A DNA stretch of 64,000 bases, from assembly GCA_964563925.1 (NCBI GenBank), contig CAZLZD010000017.1:1-64000 (forward strand). The letters are read 5' to 3'. Shown here in pieces: positions 52,097 to 60,020 of the stretch. Below the pieces are notes generated by a model, which was not told the DNA's origin, made no database searches, and was given only the letters and a program-made list of their open reading frames with translations. Every line of letters starts with the position of its first letter. Positions within the stretch are counted from its first letter, which is position 1. This DNA comes from JAUILA01 sp964563925. Its GTDB lineage: Bacteria; Bacteroidota; Bacteroidia; Cytophagales; Cyclobacteriaceae. Both the position numbers and the translations under genes were made by a program.

Positions 52097-54522
52097 AAGC
52101 GCGCCTTGAGCGTAAAATAGAAACCCCGGCCATCGGCAGGAATTATCCCGGGTCCGGGATATCCGGTGGCCCGACGTGTAAAATACTGGTTGTCGGTCAG
52201 GTTATTGATTCCCCCTTCAAGCATCCAGTGGTCAGTAAGTGCAAATGAAGCCGACAGGTCCATCACATAATAGGAGGGGATTATGCCTTCAATGGCCGAG
52301 GGGGTAAAACGCACGTTGGTGGCATCTGAAAAGTGCTCGCCGGTGAATGAATATTGCCAGGATACACGCCAGCGGTTCCGGCTGAAGTTAACCCCTGTTT
52401 TCAGACTGAACGGAGGTACCTGCTCAACTTCCCGGCCGTCGATGGCGGGTTCTTCCGAATCAATGTATTTCGCATCAATCAGGCTTACATTGGCAAATAC
52501 GTTCAGGGAAGAAGTGCCTGTCACGCCGAACAAGTCAAACACATCGACTTCCCCGAAAGCCTCCAGGCCAATATTACGGGAATCAGCTACATTCGTACGG
52601 AACCGGTAAATGCGCAGTGTTTCCTGGTCTACCTGCAATACGGACCCTATGCGGTCATTGTATTTCAGGAAAAAGATGCTGACATCATAATTGAACACGC
52701 CCGCCCGGGAACCCCTGATACCCACATCTGCATTAAACCCATTCTCATCCTGAATATTCTCATCCACTTCAAGATTAGGGTTAACCACCCGGATATCATT
52801 GAAGTTTATGGATCGGTAGTTTTGTGAGACATTCGCATAAATTTCCACCGATTCATTGTACTTGTAGCTGATCCCGACGCCGCCAAACAGGAATGACCTT
52901 GGATTGTCCCTGTTTTCAAATACCTGGTAGGTAGAATCCACCGCCAGGCCTGAATCCGGGTCCCGGACCAGTGTTGATTCAAGGTAATATCCATTTGCCC
53001 GGGTGTCGAGGTACTCAAACCTGACTCCCGGTGTTATCGTCATTCGCTCGCTTAAGGTGAACAGGTTTTCAGCAAATAGCGAGTAATTGACACCGGGGAA
53101 TTCATAATCAGAACCTTCCAGCCTGTCCGGATTCAGAAAAGTGAAATCCGCCTCACTCCCGTCAGGGCCAAGTCCCTGCTGGCGCAGGGTAAGCCCGCGG
53201 TAAATTCTCCCGCCTGCCAGAAGGACATTGGGCAATCCGTTGATCTGGTAATAATACAGGAGCCGGGTTTCATTACCGAAATTCCGGAAGTCATCCACAA
53301 AGAGGTCCCTGTTTCCGTCGTCGTCGGTCCGGTCGATACGCCCAAGATTACCCAGTGCATCACGGCCACCCACCAGTCCGAATGTCCTGGAATTAAGTTT
53401 CAGCCGCGGTGAAAATGCGTAATTAAGGTGGAGTGACATGAGGTTCCAGTTGACACGGAACCAGTTCCGTTCCCGTATCGACTGCGTCGGGTCGTCGTTG
53501 AACAATGCGTCGGTAAGTCCGCCGGACTGTTGGGCCAGGTAATACATATGGGTATAATCCGCACCGACACGAAGCTTGTCATTAATGCTGACTTCCACGC
53601 TGGCATAACTTGTCGTGGAGGTAAAGTCGGAATTGCACCGGTAGCAATCACCGGTCGCGGTGCGGTTATAGGCATAGTAATTCACCTTCCCGACCGTTCC
53701 GCCGGCACTGATGAAACTATTGTAAAACCCCAGCGAATTGACCGTTTGCTCCGTGTTTACTTCTATCTTTTTGTCTGTCGGTCCTTTTTTGAGGATAAAA
53801 TTAACCAGTCCGCCAAACTGGGTGCCATACTGGAGTGATGCAGCTCCCCGGACGATCTCAATGCGTTCCACCGCCTGAAGTGCGGGGGAATAGTAGCTTT
53901 CCGGGTATCCCAGTGCATCCGCACTGATATCATACCCATTCTGCCGGGTATTAAAATTTGAATTCCTGTTCGGACTCAGTCCGCGGCTGCCCACACCGAT
54001 CTGAAGTCCCGCACAATCACTTTCCCATATATTGAGGCCAGCTACCTTGGCAAACACCTGCCGGGCATTATTGGCCGCTTTATTGGCCACAATGTCGTCG
54101 AGCACCACCACTTCGTTTTTCTTGGCCTCATAAATGCCAAAGTCCTGTACTGCATTCAGCCGGGTAATTCCTTCGGTAGATTCCCGCCGGTCGCGCACGG
54201 TGACGGAAGAAAGTTCTGACTGCAGGGGTACCATTACGAAGTCGGCCGTAACGGGCTGGCCGGAGACCCTGACCGGGGTGGAGGCTGTCTGAAGACCCAG
54301 GTAAAAAGAGACCAGAACATATTCTCCCTCAGGAATATTCCTCAGCACATACCTGCCCTCCGAATCAGTGAGGGTACTGAAGCCGGTCTGTTCCAGGAAT
54401 ACCTGCGCACCTTGCAGGAATTCTCCCGTTTCACCCGAAGAAACACGCCCTGAAATCGTACCCGTCTGGGCATACGCACCAAAGGACAGCAGGATCAGGG
54501 CGAGTGGGAGAATATGGCTCAT
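52093..54522 (-). CDS. TonB-dependent receptor, FecA-like
   Basis: 809 residues. The signal peptide (ILPLALILLSFGAYAQ) is followed by a carboxypeptidase-regulatory-like N-terminal extension (about 22-100), a plug domain (about 130-250: VFAKVAGLNIWESD, RIEIVRGAASLQYGTQFGG) and a 22-strand barrel ending in aromatic F. The C-terminal NNLTDNQYFTRRATGYPGPG is typical of ferric-citrate-type receptors. It probably imports a ferric complex. It is the last gene of the DUF4856-imelysin-HTTM unit; the ATG overlaps the HTTM stop by four bases. Confidence 0.9.
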   Translation of the reverse strand: MSHILPLALILLSFGAYAQTGTISGRVSSGETGEFLQGAQVFLEQTGFSTLTDSEGRYVLRNIPEGEYVLVSFYLGLQTASTPVRVSGQPVTADFVMVPLQSELSSVTVRDRRESTEGITRLNAVQDFGIYEAKKNEVVVLDDIVANKAANNARQVFAKVAGLNIWESDCAGLQIGVGSRGLSPNRNSNFNTRQNGYDISADALGYPESYYSPALQAVERIEIVRGAASLQYGTQFGGLVNFILKKGPTDKKIEVNTEQTVNSLGFYNSFISAGGTVGKVNYYAYNRTATGDCYRCNSDFTSTTSYASVEVSINDKLRVGADYTHMYYLAQQSGGLTDALFNDDPTQSIRERNWFRVNWNLMSLHLNYAFSPRLKLNSRTFGLVGGRDALGNLGRIDRTDDDGNRDLFVDDFRNFGNETRLLYYYQINGLPNVLLAGGRIYRGLTLRQQGLGPDGSEADFTFLNPDRLEGSDYEFPGVNYSLFAENLFTLSERMTITPGVRFEYLDTRANGYYLESTLVRDPDSGLAVDSTYQVFENRDNPRSFLFGGVGISYKYNESVEIYANVSQNYRSINFNDIRVVNPNLEVDENIQDENGFNADVGIRGSRAGVFNYDVSIFFLKYNDRIGSVLQVDQETLRIYRFRTNVADSRNIGLEAFGEVDVFDLFGVTGTSSLNVFANVSLIDAKYIDSEEPAIDGREVEQVPPFSLKTGVNFSRNRWRVSWQYSFTGEHFSDATNVRFTPSAIEGIIPSYYVMDLSASFALTDHWMLEGGINNLTDNQYFTRRATGYPGPGIIPADGRGFYFTLKARF

Positions 54523-55877
54523 CGTTCGGTTTGATATTCGGTCACAGAATCAAAGGGCAGCACCCAGGTCTTGGGCATAAAACTCTCCTTTTCGCGGCTC
54601 AGGTCGGTTTCCGGATCTATAAACAACCGGCTGCCCCGGTCATTAAGGCGGACGTACGCCTCGGCGGTGACCACAGGGTCTTCAATGCCTTTCGCGCGGT
54701 ACAGGCGATCGAGATAATGGGCAAACTGAAGGATCATGTCAGGCTGAGTGCTCATCATTTTCTCCTGATTCGGCGTCAGATAATCTACCGGGTACACATC
54801 ACCGGTACGCCCGGTAGCCGGATCGGTGACGTGAAAGATCACATGCCCGGCCTTTTCCATCAGCATAACCCGCCAGGAAAAGCGATAACCCTCCTCGGTC
54901 CAGAACAGGTTGCCCGGATATAGCAGGTAGCGCCAGGGCACCAGCAGCTGAATGGTGACGAACAAAGCCAGGAGCAACGTTGAAATCCTGTGAGCCCGGT
55001 ATGAGTTGTCCGACTCCCTGAAGGTCACCCCCAAAATACGGTTAATGCGTGCCAGGATGTTTTCGTGAAAAGGGGCGGGAAAAAAGATAAGGGTGGAAAA
55101 GATCATGACAAAGGGGAAAATCCCTATCGGAAACAGCATCCAGGTGAGCAGGTGAAAAGCCACGACCGCGACATAGGCATATGGCCTGGTACGATTCCAC
55201 CAAAGCAGGAACGGGATGCTCAGGTCATAGATGGCACCAAACCAGCTGAAGAAATAGGCCACCCATACTTCACCCATTAGACCGCCGATCAGGGGAAGGC
55301 CGCTGTGTGGTGGCAACCAGATACGCAATGGCATTGCCTCAAGAAGCCATGCGGAATTCAATTTGGCAGCCCCCGCGTAAAAATAGACAATGGCCAGCTG
55401 GAGCTGAAGAATAAATATGGCCCACCTCGGCACAAAACCGGCAGCCAGTGACGGGTTTTGACGAACATCCATGGAGAAGGACCGGTTGGCAGGAAGGAAA
55501 ATCATCAGGAAAGCGACAAGACTGACAAAGTAATAATGGTTCAGGTAATTGGTCTTGTCGATCAGTTCCACGTAGGTAAAACATGCAAAGAAAACGAATG
55601 CTGAAAGACGGTATTTCCATCCTGCCATTATTCCAAGGGAGGCAAGGAACATCAGGCCAAACAGGACATACATGCCCTCGCCTAAAGGTTTTACCCATTC
55701 AAAACCGTAATAGGGGAAATAGAACGCAGGGGCGATGTAGAGGTCGTGAATCCAACCGTAAGCGGCAAATCGGATCACCCCGTAGCACATGACCGCACCG
55801 AATATGATCCGGAACACCACCAGCGGTGCTATTGACACCGGTTTGTTAATCCATTGTGCGGGTGAATGTATCTTCAC
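54519..55877 (-). CDS. HTTM domain (vitamin K-dependent gamma-carboxylase-like) membrane protein
   Basis: 452-residue integral membrane protein with about eight helices in the first 330 residues and a C-terminal soluble part (about 350-452). YFYAGAAKLNSAWLLEAMP (about 165-183) aligns with the region of human gamma-glutamyl carboxylase that holds the catalytic base, and K172 sits at the position of that lysine. The start is two bases after the imelysin stop, and its stop overlaps the receptor start by four bases. An outer role in haem/iron acquisition is inferred from the cluster; the chemistry is unproven. Confidence 0.82.
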   Translation of the reverse strand: MKIHSPAQWINKPVSIAPLVVFRIIFGAVMCYGVIRFAAYGWIHDLYIAPAFYFPYYGFEWVKPLGEGMYVLFGLMFLASLGIMAGWKYRLSAFVFFACFTYVELIDKTNYLNHYYFVSLVAFLMIFLPANRSFSMDVRQNPSLAAGFVPRWAIFILQLQLAIVYFYAGAAKLNSAWLLEAMPLRIWLPPHSGLPLIGGLMGEVWVAYFFSWFGAIYDLSIPFLLWWNRTRPYAYVAVVAFHLLTWMLFPIGIFPFVMIFSTLIFFPAPFHENILARINRILGVTFRESDNSYRAHRISTLLLALFVTIQLLVPWRYLLYPGNLFWTEEGYRFSWRVMLMEKAGHVIFHVTDPATGRTGDVYPVDYLTPNQEKMMSTQPDMILQFAHYLDRLYRAKGIEDPVVTAEAYVRLNDRGSRLFIDPETDLSREKESFMPKTWVLPFDSVTEYQTER

Positions 55878-55879
55878 GG

Positions 55880-56983
55880 CTAATCACCGTCGTTGTCCGT
55901 AAAGGTGATCAGCAGCCCAAGGCTTGAGATCATGTCGGTTTTCAGGAGCACAACCAGTCGCTGGGCACTGTTATAGGCTTTCTCCACCTGGTCATACTGA
56001 TCTTCGACCGCTGTTTGCAACGGCCCGTCAATTGCCTGTAATTCCTGGCGAAGGGTACTGATTTCAGATAGAATCACATCGCCCAGCGGCTGCCCGTTAT
56101 AGGTGGCATTCACAGCCTCCAGGTTTGCGTGATAGCTTTCAAATGCTTGTCCATTTCCGGAGTAGACCGCCTCGATGGCAGCCAGGTTCTCCAGTGCCAG
56201 GGCAATAGAATTTGCACTGAACCTGGCCTCTACATTCTCAGGCAGCAATACGCCCATGCTTTTCTTGCCCAGGGGAACTCCCAGCTTCAGGTTCTTGACC
56301 ACTTCGGTAAGTTTGACCATTTCATTGGCCAGTACATTTACGGAACCGGCGGCATCGGTGCCGGTTGCTGCCTTAAAAACCGCCGCATGATTTCCTCCTT
56401 CAGGAGCCCAGGCCGTCTCAAGCGAGCTGGCTATCCGGGCAATGTCTGACGCAGCCGCCCGGGCGTAATCGAGCCTGCGGGAAGACGATTGCAGTTTTTC
56501 CAGGACGGCCGAATTCCCGTTTTTCCAGTCAAATAAAAGGTACTCCAGGGCCGGAAATCCCTTGCGGGTGGATCCCAGCTGCTGAAAATAGGTTTCATCC
56601 ACCGGCTCGGTACCTTCCAGTTCCTCCTCAATTCCTGTCACATTGGTAGGCCAGTTGTTGAGCATCGCCGCCGCGTTTTGCTGATCCATCGGTCCCATCA
56701 TAAACATTTCTGCCCGCTTGTAGGATTTTGCCGCTTCCAGCCAGGCCGCCTGGGCCTCCGACAGGGAAGCCGCGCCGGGTTCATTGCGCAACGCCTCAAC
56801 GGCAGCTTCCAAATCACCGGCCCGTGATGCAAATTGATCAAATGCCGGAAGAATGACGTCACCGGTCATATTCGCCAGCATGGTTTCACGATCAAAAGAG
56901 ATGCGCTCCGACGGATCATCCTCAGAACATCCTGCCAGGTACAGCGGAAACATGAGCAGGATTAGAAAGAAACTGTTTTTCAT
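55880..56983 (-). CDS. Imelysin-family lipoprotein
   Basis: 367 residues with a lipoprotein signal (lipobox YLAGC, C19). All-helical imelysin (M75-like, EfeO-related) fold: LSEAQAAWLEAAKSYKRAEM (about 74-93) and QQLGSTRKGFPALEYLLF (about 134-151). Iron-binding imelysins carry GxHxxE at the latter site; here the histidine is proline (G142-F-P-A-L-E147), so metal binding may be altered. The C terminus ends in SLGLLITFTDNDGD. It lies between the DUF4856 lipoprotein and the HTTM gene. Confidence 0.88.
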   Translation of the reverse strand: MKNSFFLILLMFPLYLAGCSEDDPSERISFDRETMLANMTGDVILPAFDQFASRAGDLEAAVEALRNEPGAASLSEAQAAWLEAAKSYKRAEMFMMGPMDQQNAAAMLNNWPTNVTGIEEELEGTEPVDETYFQQLGSTRKGFPALEYLLFDWKNGNSAVLEKLQSSSRRLDYARAAASDIARIASSLETAWAPEGGNHAAVFKAATGTDAAGSVNVLANEMVKLTEVVKNLKLGVPLGKKSMGVLLPENVEARFSANSIALALENLAAIEAVYSGNGQAFESYHANLEAVNATYNGQPLGDVILSEISTLRQELQAIDGPLQTAVEDQYDQVEKAYNSAQRLVVLLKTDMISSLGLLITFTDNDGD

Positions 56984-57005
56984 GACAACGTATTTTTTGG
57001 CCTCA

Positions 57006-57035
57006 CAAAATTAGCAGACACGGGCGGGACCACAA
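57006..57035 (-). promoter_or_regulatory. Promoter in front of imelysin
   Basis: On the minus strand TTG (57035-57033), 19 bases, then TAATTTTG (57013-57006), a well-spaced Bacteroidota promoter. It lies in the gap between the DUF4856 and imelysin genes, so the downstream part of the cluster can be expressed on its own. Confidence 0.7.
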
Positions 57036-57037
57036 AT

Positions 57038-57062
57038 TTTATTTAGATTAAATTTAAATAAA
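57038..57062 (-). promoter_or_regulatory. 25-base near-palindromic operator before imelysin
   Basis: Two 12-base arms around a central A match at 11 of 12 positions; the left arm reads TTTATTTAGATT on the plus strand. It lies directly upstream of the -33 element of the imelysin promoter. The first 14 bases recur at 58216 before the DUF4856 gene. A Fur-type iron regulator is a likely binder, given the genes; this is inference. Confidence 0.55.
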
Positions 57063-57064
57063 AA

Positions 57065-58207
57065 TCAGAGCAGGTCCTTCACCTCATTAAGCGCAGGATA
57101 TGCGGCCACCAGGGTCGCTTTTGCCGCCTGCAGACCTTCGTCGGTAACGGTCCAGAAGTCACCTTCTGTACCAAAATCCGAATGGAGTATATCATTTATT
57201 TCCTGGGTGGTGATGCTGGCGGCCGGACTGAACGAGAGGGCACGAACAAAGGCATAGGCCTCACTGAGGTGGTGCATAAGGTTGCCGGTATCTTCAGCCG
57301 CGAGGTTTTCACGTGCGACATTGATATAGTGGACCGCGGTGGCGGCACTTACCAGTTCGTGAAGCTCAATGATCCGCGCCCGTTCTTCATTTTTTACCGG
57401 GTACACACCGGCTACGATTGCCGCTCTTCCCCGTTTGTAGGCATTCATCAGCGGTTCGTTGATGTCCAGCAGGGCATCACGATCTGCGGTGTAGGCTGCC
57501 CAGAAACGGTCGAGTTCTGCGGGCAGGACCGGGTCACCAGTGGGGAAATCCTGTGGAACGCCCCAGTATCCGAATGCCTCATCCCAGTGATGCTCCATGG
57601 GGGTGTAATTGGCTCCTTCTACCAGTTCGGTATTCTCCACGTTATCCCCGGTACGGTCGTCAGAAAGATAGACGTTGAAAATCTGGTGATAGAATACAGA
57701 ACCCATCAGTCCTTTTTCGATAAGCTGGGTAAACTCCCAGCCTTTTTCATTGACCAGGATCGTATTGCCCGAGGTACCCCGGGTCAGTAAACCGGCTTTG
57801 CCGGCTGCGGCGACCGTACTGTTGTCGGCCACGTCTTCACTGGCTGTTTCTGCCGCCGCCATCAATTGCTGGTAGAAAGATACATCGCCCAGAAACGTTT
57901 TGTCCTGCAATTGCTTGGTCGAAGCGTTGAGGGCAGGGTCGGAGAATGGATCATTTTCATTTGCATACATATCCAGCAGTTTGCCTGCATCCAGGGCACT
58001 TCCCTGGTCTCCCTGGCGGAGATAGGATTTTATTTCACCCAGCATGTCCTGGCGGTCACGCTGTCCGCCGTAAAAAACAGTGGACTGGCCGTCACGACTA
58101 AATTCATACGTTTCAGGAACCACTACCGAGGGTCCGGAATCATCGTCTGAATTGCAGGAAATGAATATAAGGGGTAGAAAAAAGACGAATGGTATAAGCC
58201 GCATCAT
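57065..58207 (-). CDS. DUF4856 domain lipoprotein
   Basis: 380 residues with a lipoprotein signal ending in IFISC. The domain includes the conserved MEHHWDEAFGYWGVP stretch (about 205-219), which is typical of the family, and an all-helical remainder. DUF4856 lipoproteins are regularly found beside imelysin and FecA-like receptors in Bacteroidota and are thought to help iron or haem uptake at the cell surface. It is first in the cluster, 81 bases before imelysin, with its own promoter. Confidence 0.85.
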   Translation of the reverse strand: MMRLIPFVFFLPLIFISCNSDDDSGPSVVVPETYEFSRDGQSTVFYGGQRDRQDMLGEIKSYLRQGDQGSALDAGKLLDMYANENDPFSDPALNASTKQLQDKTFLGDVSFYQQLMAAAETASEDVADNSTVAAAGKAGLLTRGTSGNTILVNEKGWEFTQLIEKGLMGSVFYHQIFNVYLSDDRTGDNVENTELVEGANYTPMEHHWDEAFGYWGVPQDFPTGDPVLPAELDRFWAAYTADRDALLDINEPLMNAYKRGRAAIVAGVYPVKNEERARIIELHELVSAATAVHYINVARENLAAEDTGNLMHHLSEAYAFVRALSFSPAASITTQEINDILHSDFGTEGDFWTVTDEGLQAAKATLVAAYPALNEVKDLL

Positions 58208-58215
58208 GTGTTATG

Positions 58216-58229
58216 TTTATTTAGATTAA
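58216..58229 (-). promoter_or_regulatory. Shared operator half-site before the DUF4856 gene
   Basis: TTTATTTAGATTAA is identical to the left half of the palindrome at 57038. Here the other half is only partly symmetric. It lies between the -7 box and the start codon, where a bound repressor would block transcription. Confidence 0.5.
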
Positions 58230-58244
58230 TTACAAATAGTGCGA

Positions 58245-58275
58245 CAAATATAGGGTCCGGCCGCCATCCTCACAA
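58245..58275 (-). promoter_or_regulatory. Promoter of the DUF4856-imelysin-HTTM-receptor cluster
   Basis: On the minus strand TTG (58275-58273), 20 bases, TATATTTG (58252-58245). Both elements and their spacing match the Bacteroidota consensus. The start codon follows after 37 bases. Confidence 0.7.
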
Positions 58276-58318
58276 CCGGGGGAGGTAAAAAAATCGAAGA
58301 AAAATTGTGAACGGATTG

Positions 58319-59221
58319 TTACGTGGGCTGATTACCAGGAGGATACATCTGCGCAAGGGTTTGTCCGCCTTTAATGCCGAAATCGAGGGTTCTGATAGGG
58401 AACGGAATGGTAATGCCGTGTTCGTTAAAGGCAGCCTTTATACTCTTGATACCATCGCTCTGGGCCCGCAGGTAATCCGGTATACGGCGAAAATTCACCC
58501 AGTATCGCACGACAAAATTAATGGAGCTGTCACCGAATTCGGTGTAGAAGAATTCCACCGGGCGGTCCCGTTTCAGGTAATCAATCTGTTTGATGGCGTC
58601 CAGTACGACCTTTTCTACATCCGGGAGTTTGTCTCCGTAGGAAATGCCGCAGGTCAGGTCAATACGCCGGATTCCGTTTATCGTGTAATGCCGGTACGGG
58701 CTCTGGAAGATCATCCTGTTGGGGACAACCACATCCTGTCCGCGGGGATCATAGATGGTGGTAGACCGCAATCCGATTTGGGTAACTGTTCCCATGATGT
58801 CATTGGATTCGATGATGTCCCCGACATTGATCGGACTGTGGATTGCCATGGATACCCCGCTGATCAGGTTGGAGGCTGCATCCTGGAAAGCCAGACCGAG
58901 GGCAAGTCCGATTACCCCGATACTGGCCAGTACGGAGGTAACGGCAGTATCCCATTGCATGATCTGCAAGGCTATCACCAGGCCCAGCAGGATAATCAGA
59001 AAGGAGGAGAGCGCCAGGGCAAGGTCCACCGCCGAGCGGTTTGAAAGAAAGCGGGGCAGGACCCTTGCAAGAATGTTCCGGAAGGCCTTGGCCAGGAGCC
59101 AGAAGGTAATGATAATGACAACGGCCATTACGAGGTTAGGCAGCAACTTGACGAGGTTCTCATACCAGCCGATGAGCTTATTAAGAACGAGGTCCGAGGC
59201 TTTTTCCAGATCTGAAAACAT
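58319..59221 (-). CDS. MscS-family mechanosensitive channel
   Basis: 300 residues. Three N-terminal helices (about 22-45, 60-85, 90-110), the last leading into the pore region ASIGVIGLALGLAFQDAASN. The beta domain has SPINVGDIIESNDIMGTVTQIGLRSTTI and the C-terminal alpha/beta domain includes FGDSSINFVVRYWV. It releases solutes on hypo-osmotic shock. It is a single gene, divergent from the exonuclease gene. Confidence 0.93.
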   Translation of the reverse strand: MFSDLEKASDLVLNKLIGWYENLVKLLPNLVMAVVIIITFWLLAKAFRNILARVLPRFLSNRSAVDLALALSSFLIILLGLVIALQIMQWDTAVTSVLASIGVIGLALGLAFQDAASNLISGVSMAIHSPINVGDIIESNDIMGTVTQIGLRSTTIYDPRGQDVVVPNRMIFQSPYRHYTINGIRRIDLTCGISYGDKLPDVEKVVLDAIKQIDYLKRDRPVEFFYTEFGDSSINFVVRYWVNFRRIPDYLRAQSDGIKSIKAAFNEHGITIPFPIRTLDFGIKGGQTLAQMYPPGNQPT

Positions 59222-59303
59222 GTGGGATAGATTATCTGCTTAAAAATTAAAGTTATCAATAATTCCTCATTTCACTAAAATCCATGCCTCCGATATTTTA
59301 AAC

Positions 59304-59311
59304 TATCTTTG
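59304..59311 (+). promoter_or_regulatory. -7 promoter box next to the exonuclease start
   Basis: TATCTTTG matches the consensus and ends four bases before the ATG, leaving almost no 5' leader. The fold begins at residue 6, so a later start is not possible. Confidence 0.5.
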
Positions 59312-59315
59312 CAGC

Positions 59316-60020
59316 ATGCTCTCCCACCGGTATATTTTGTTTATCGATACCGAAACCTCCGGTAAGCCCACTGACTGGGAGGCACCTCCCAGTGACGACA
59401 ATAAATGGCCACACATCGTACAGGTCGCCTGGCGAATTCATAAGGCGGAGGGAGAACTCCTCCACACCCGGGAATTTTACATTACAGCTTCTGATTACAC
59501 CATCAGGAAAAAGGCTGCCCGGATACACGGAATTACCGAGGAAATGGCCAACCGGTTGGGTGTGAGGAGAAAGGAGGCCCTCAGAGAGCTGTACAAGGAT
59601 CTCAGGAGGTACAAACCGCTAATCGTGGGTCACTTTGTTACGCTTGACCTGCACATGGTTCAGGCGGGCTTCAGCCGGGCCGGTATCAAAAATATCATTC
59701 CGGAGTATGATGCGTTCTGCACCATGCGGGCAACTTCCGAATACATGCACATGAACAACCGTCACTACCCGAAGCTGGGGGAGTTGTATCAGATGCTTTT
59801 CCGCCGGAAGATGCAGGATGAACACAATGCGGCCGGGGATGCGAGGGCGGTGTCGGAATGTTTTTTTGAATTGGTGCGCAGGGGAGAGGTCGATGAGGAG
59901 CTCATCAGGCGACAGTCACGCGAACACCGGAGTGAAAGGCGTAAGCGACGCCGAACAGGATGCGGCCTCCCGGTGTTAACCTTGTTCCTGGTCATAATTT
60001 TCCGCCTATGGATACTGTAA
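59316..60020 (+). CDS. DEDDh 3'-5' exonuclease (DnaQ-like)
   Basis: 234 residues. Exonuclease motifs FIDTETSG (Exo I, DxE), IVGHFVTLDLHMV (Exo II) and EHNAAGDARAVSECF (Exo III, H-x4-D) are all present. After the domain comes a basic linker (HRSERRKRRR) and a C-terminal hydrophobic helix (LTLFLVIIFRLWIL), suggesting membrane attachment. The last 13 bases overlap the following regulator gene, so the two are translationally linked. Confidence 0.88.
   Translation: MLSHRYILFIDTETSGKPTDWEAPPSDDNKWPHIVQVAWRIHKAEGELLHTREFYITASDYTIRKKAARIHGITEEMANRLGVRRKEALRELYKDLRRYKPLIVGHFVTLDLHMVQAGFSRAGIKNIIPEYDAFCTMRATSEYMHMNNRHYPKLGELYQMLFRRKMQDEHNAAGDARAVSECFFELVRRGEVDEELIRRQSREHRSERRKRRRTGCGLPVLTLFLVIIFRLWIL

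Noticed and set aside
58307..59044. 245-codon frame on the plus strand across the MscS gene
   Set aside because: The minus-strand MscS protein has full family motifs, and the plus-strand translation has none.
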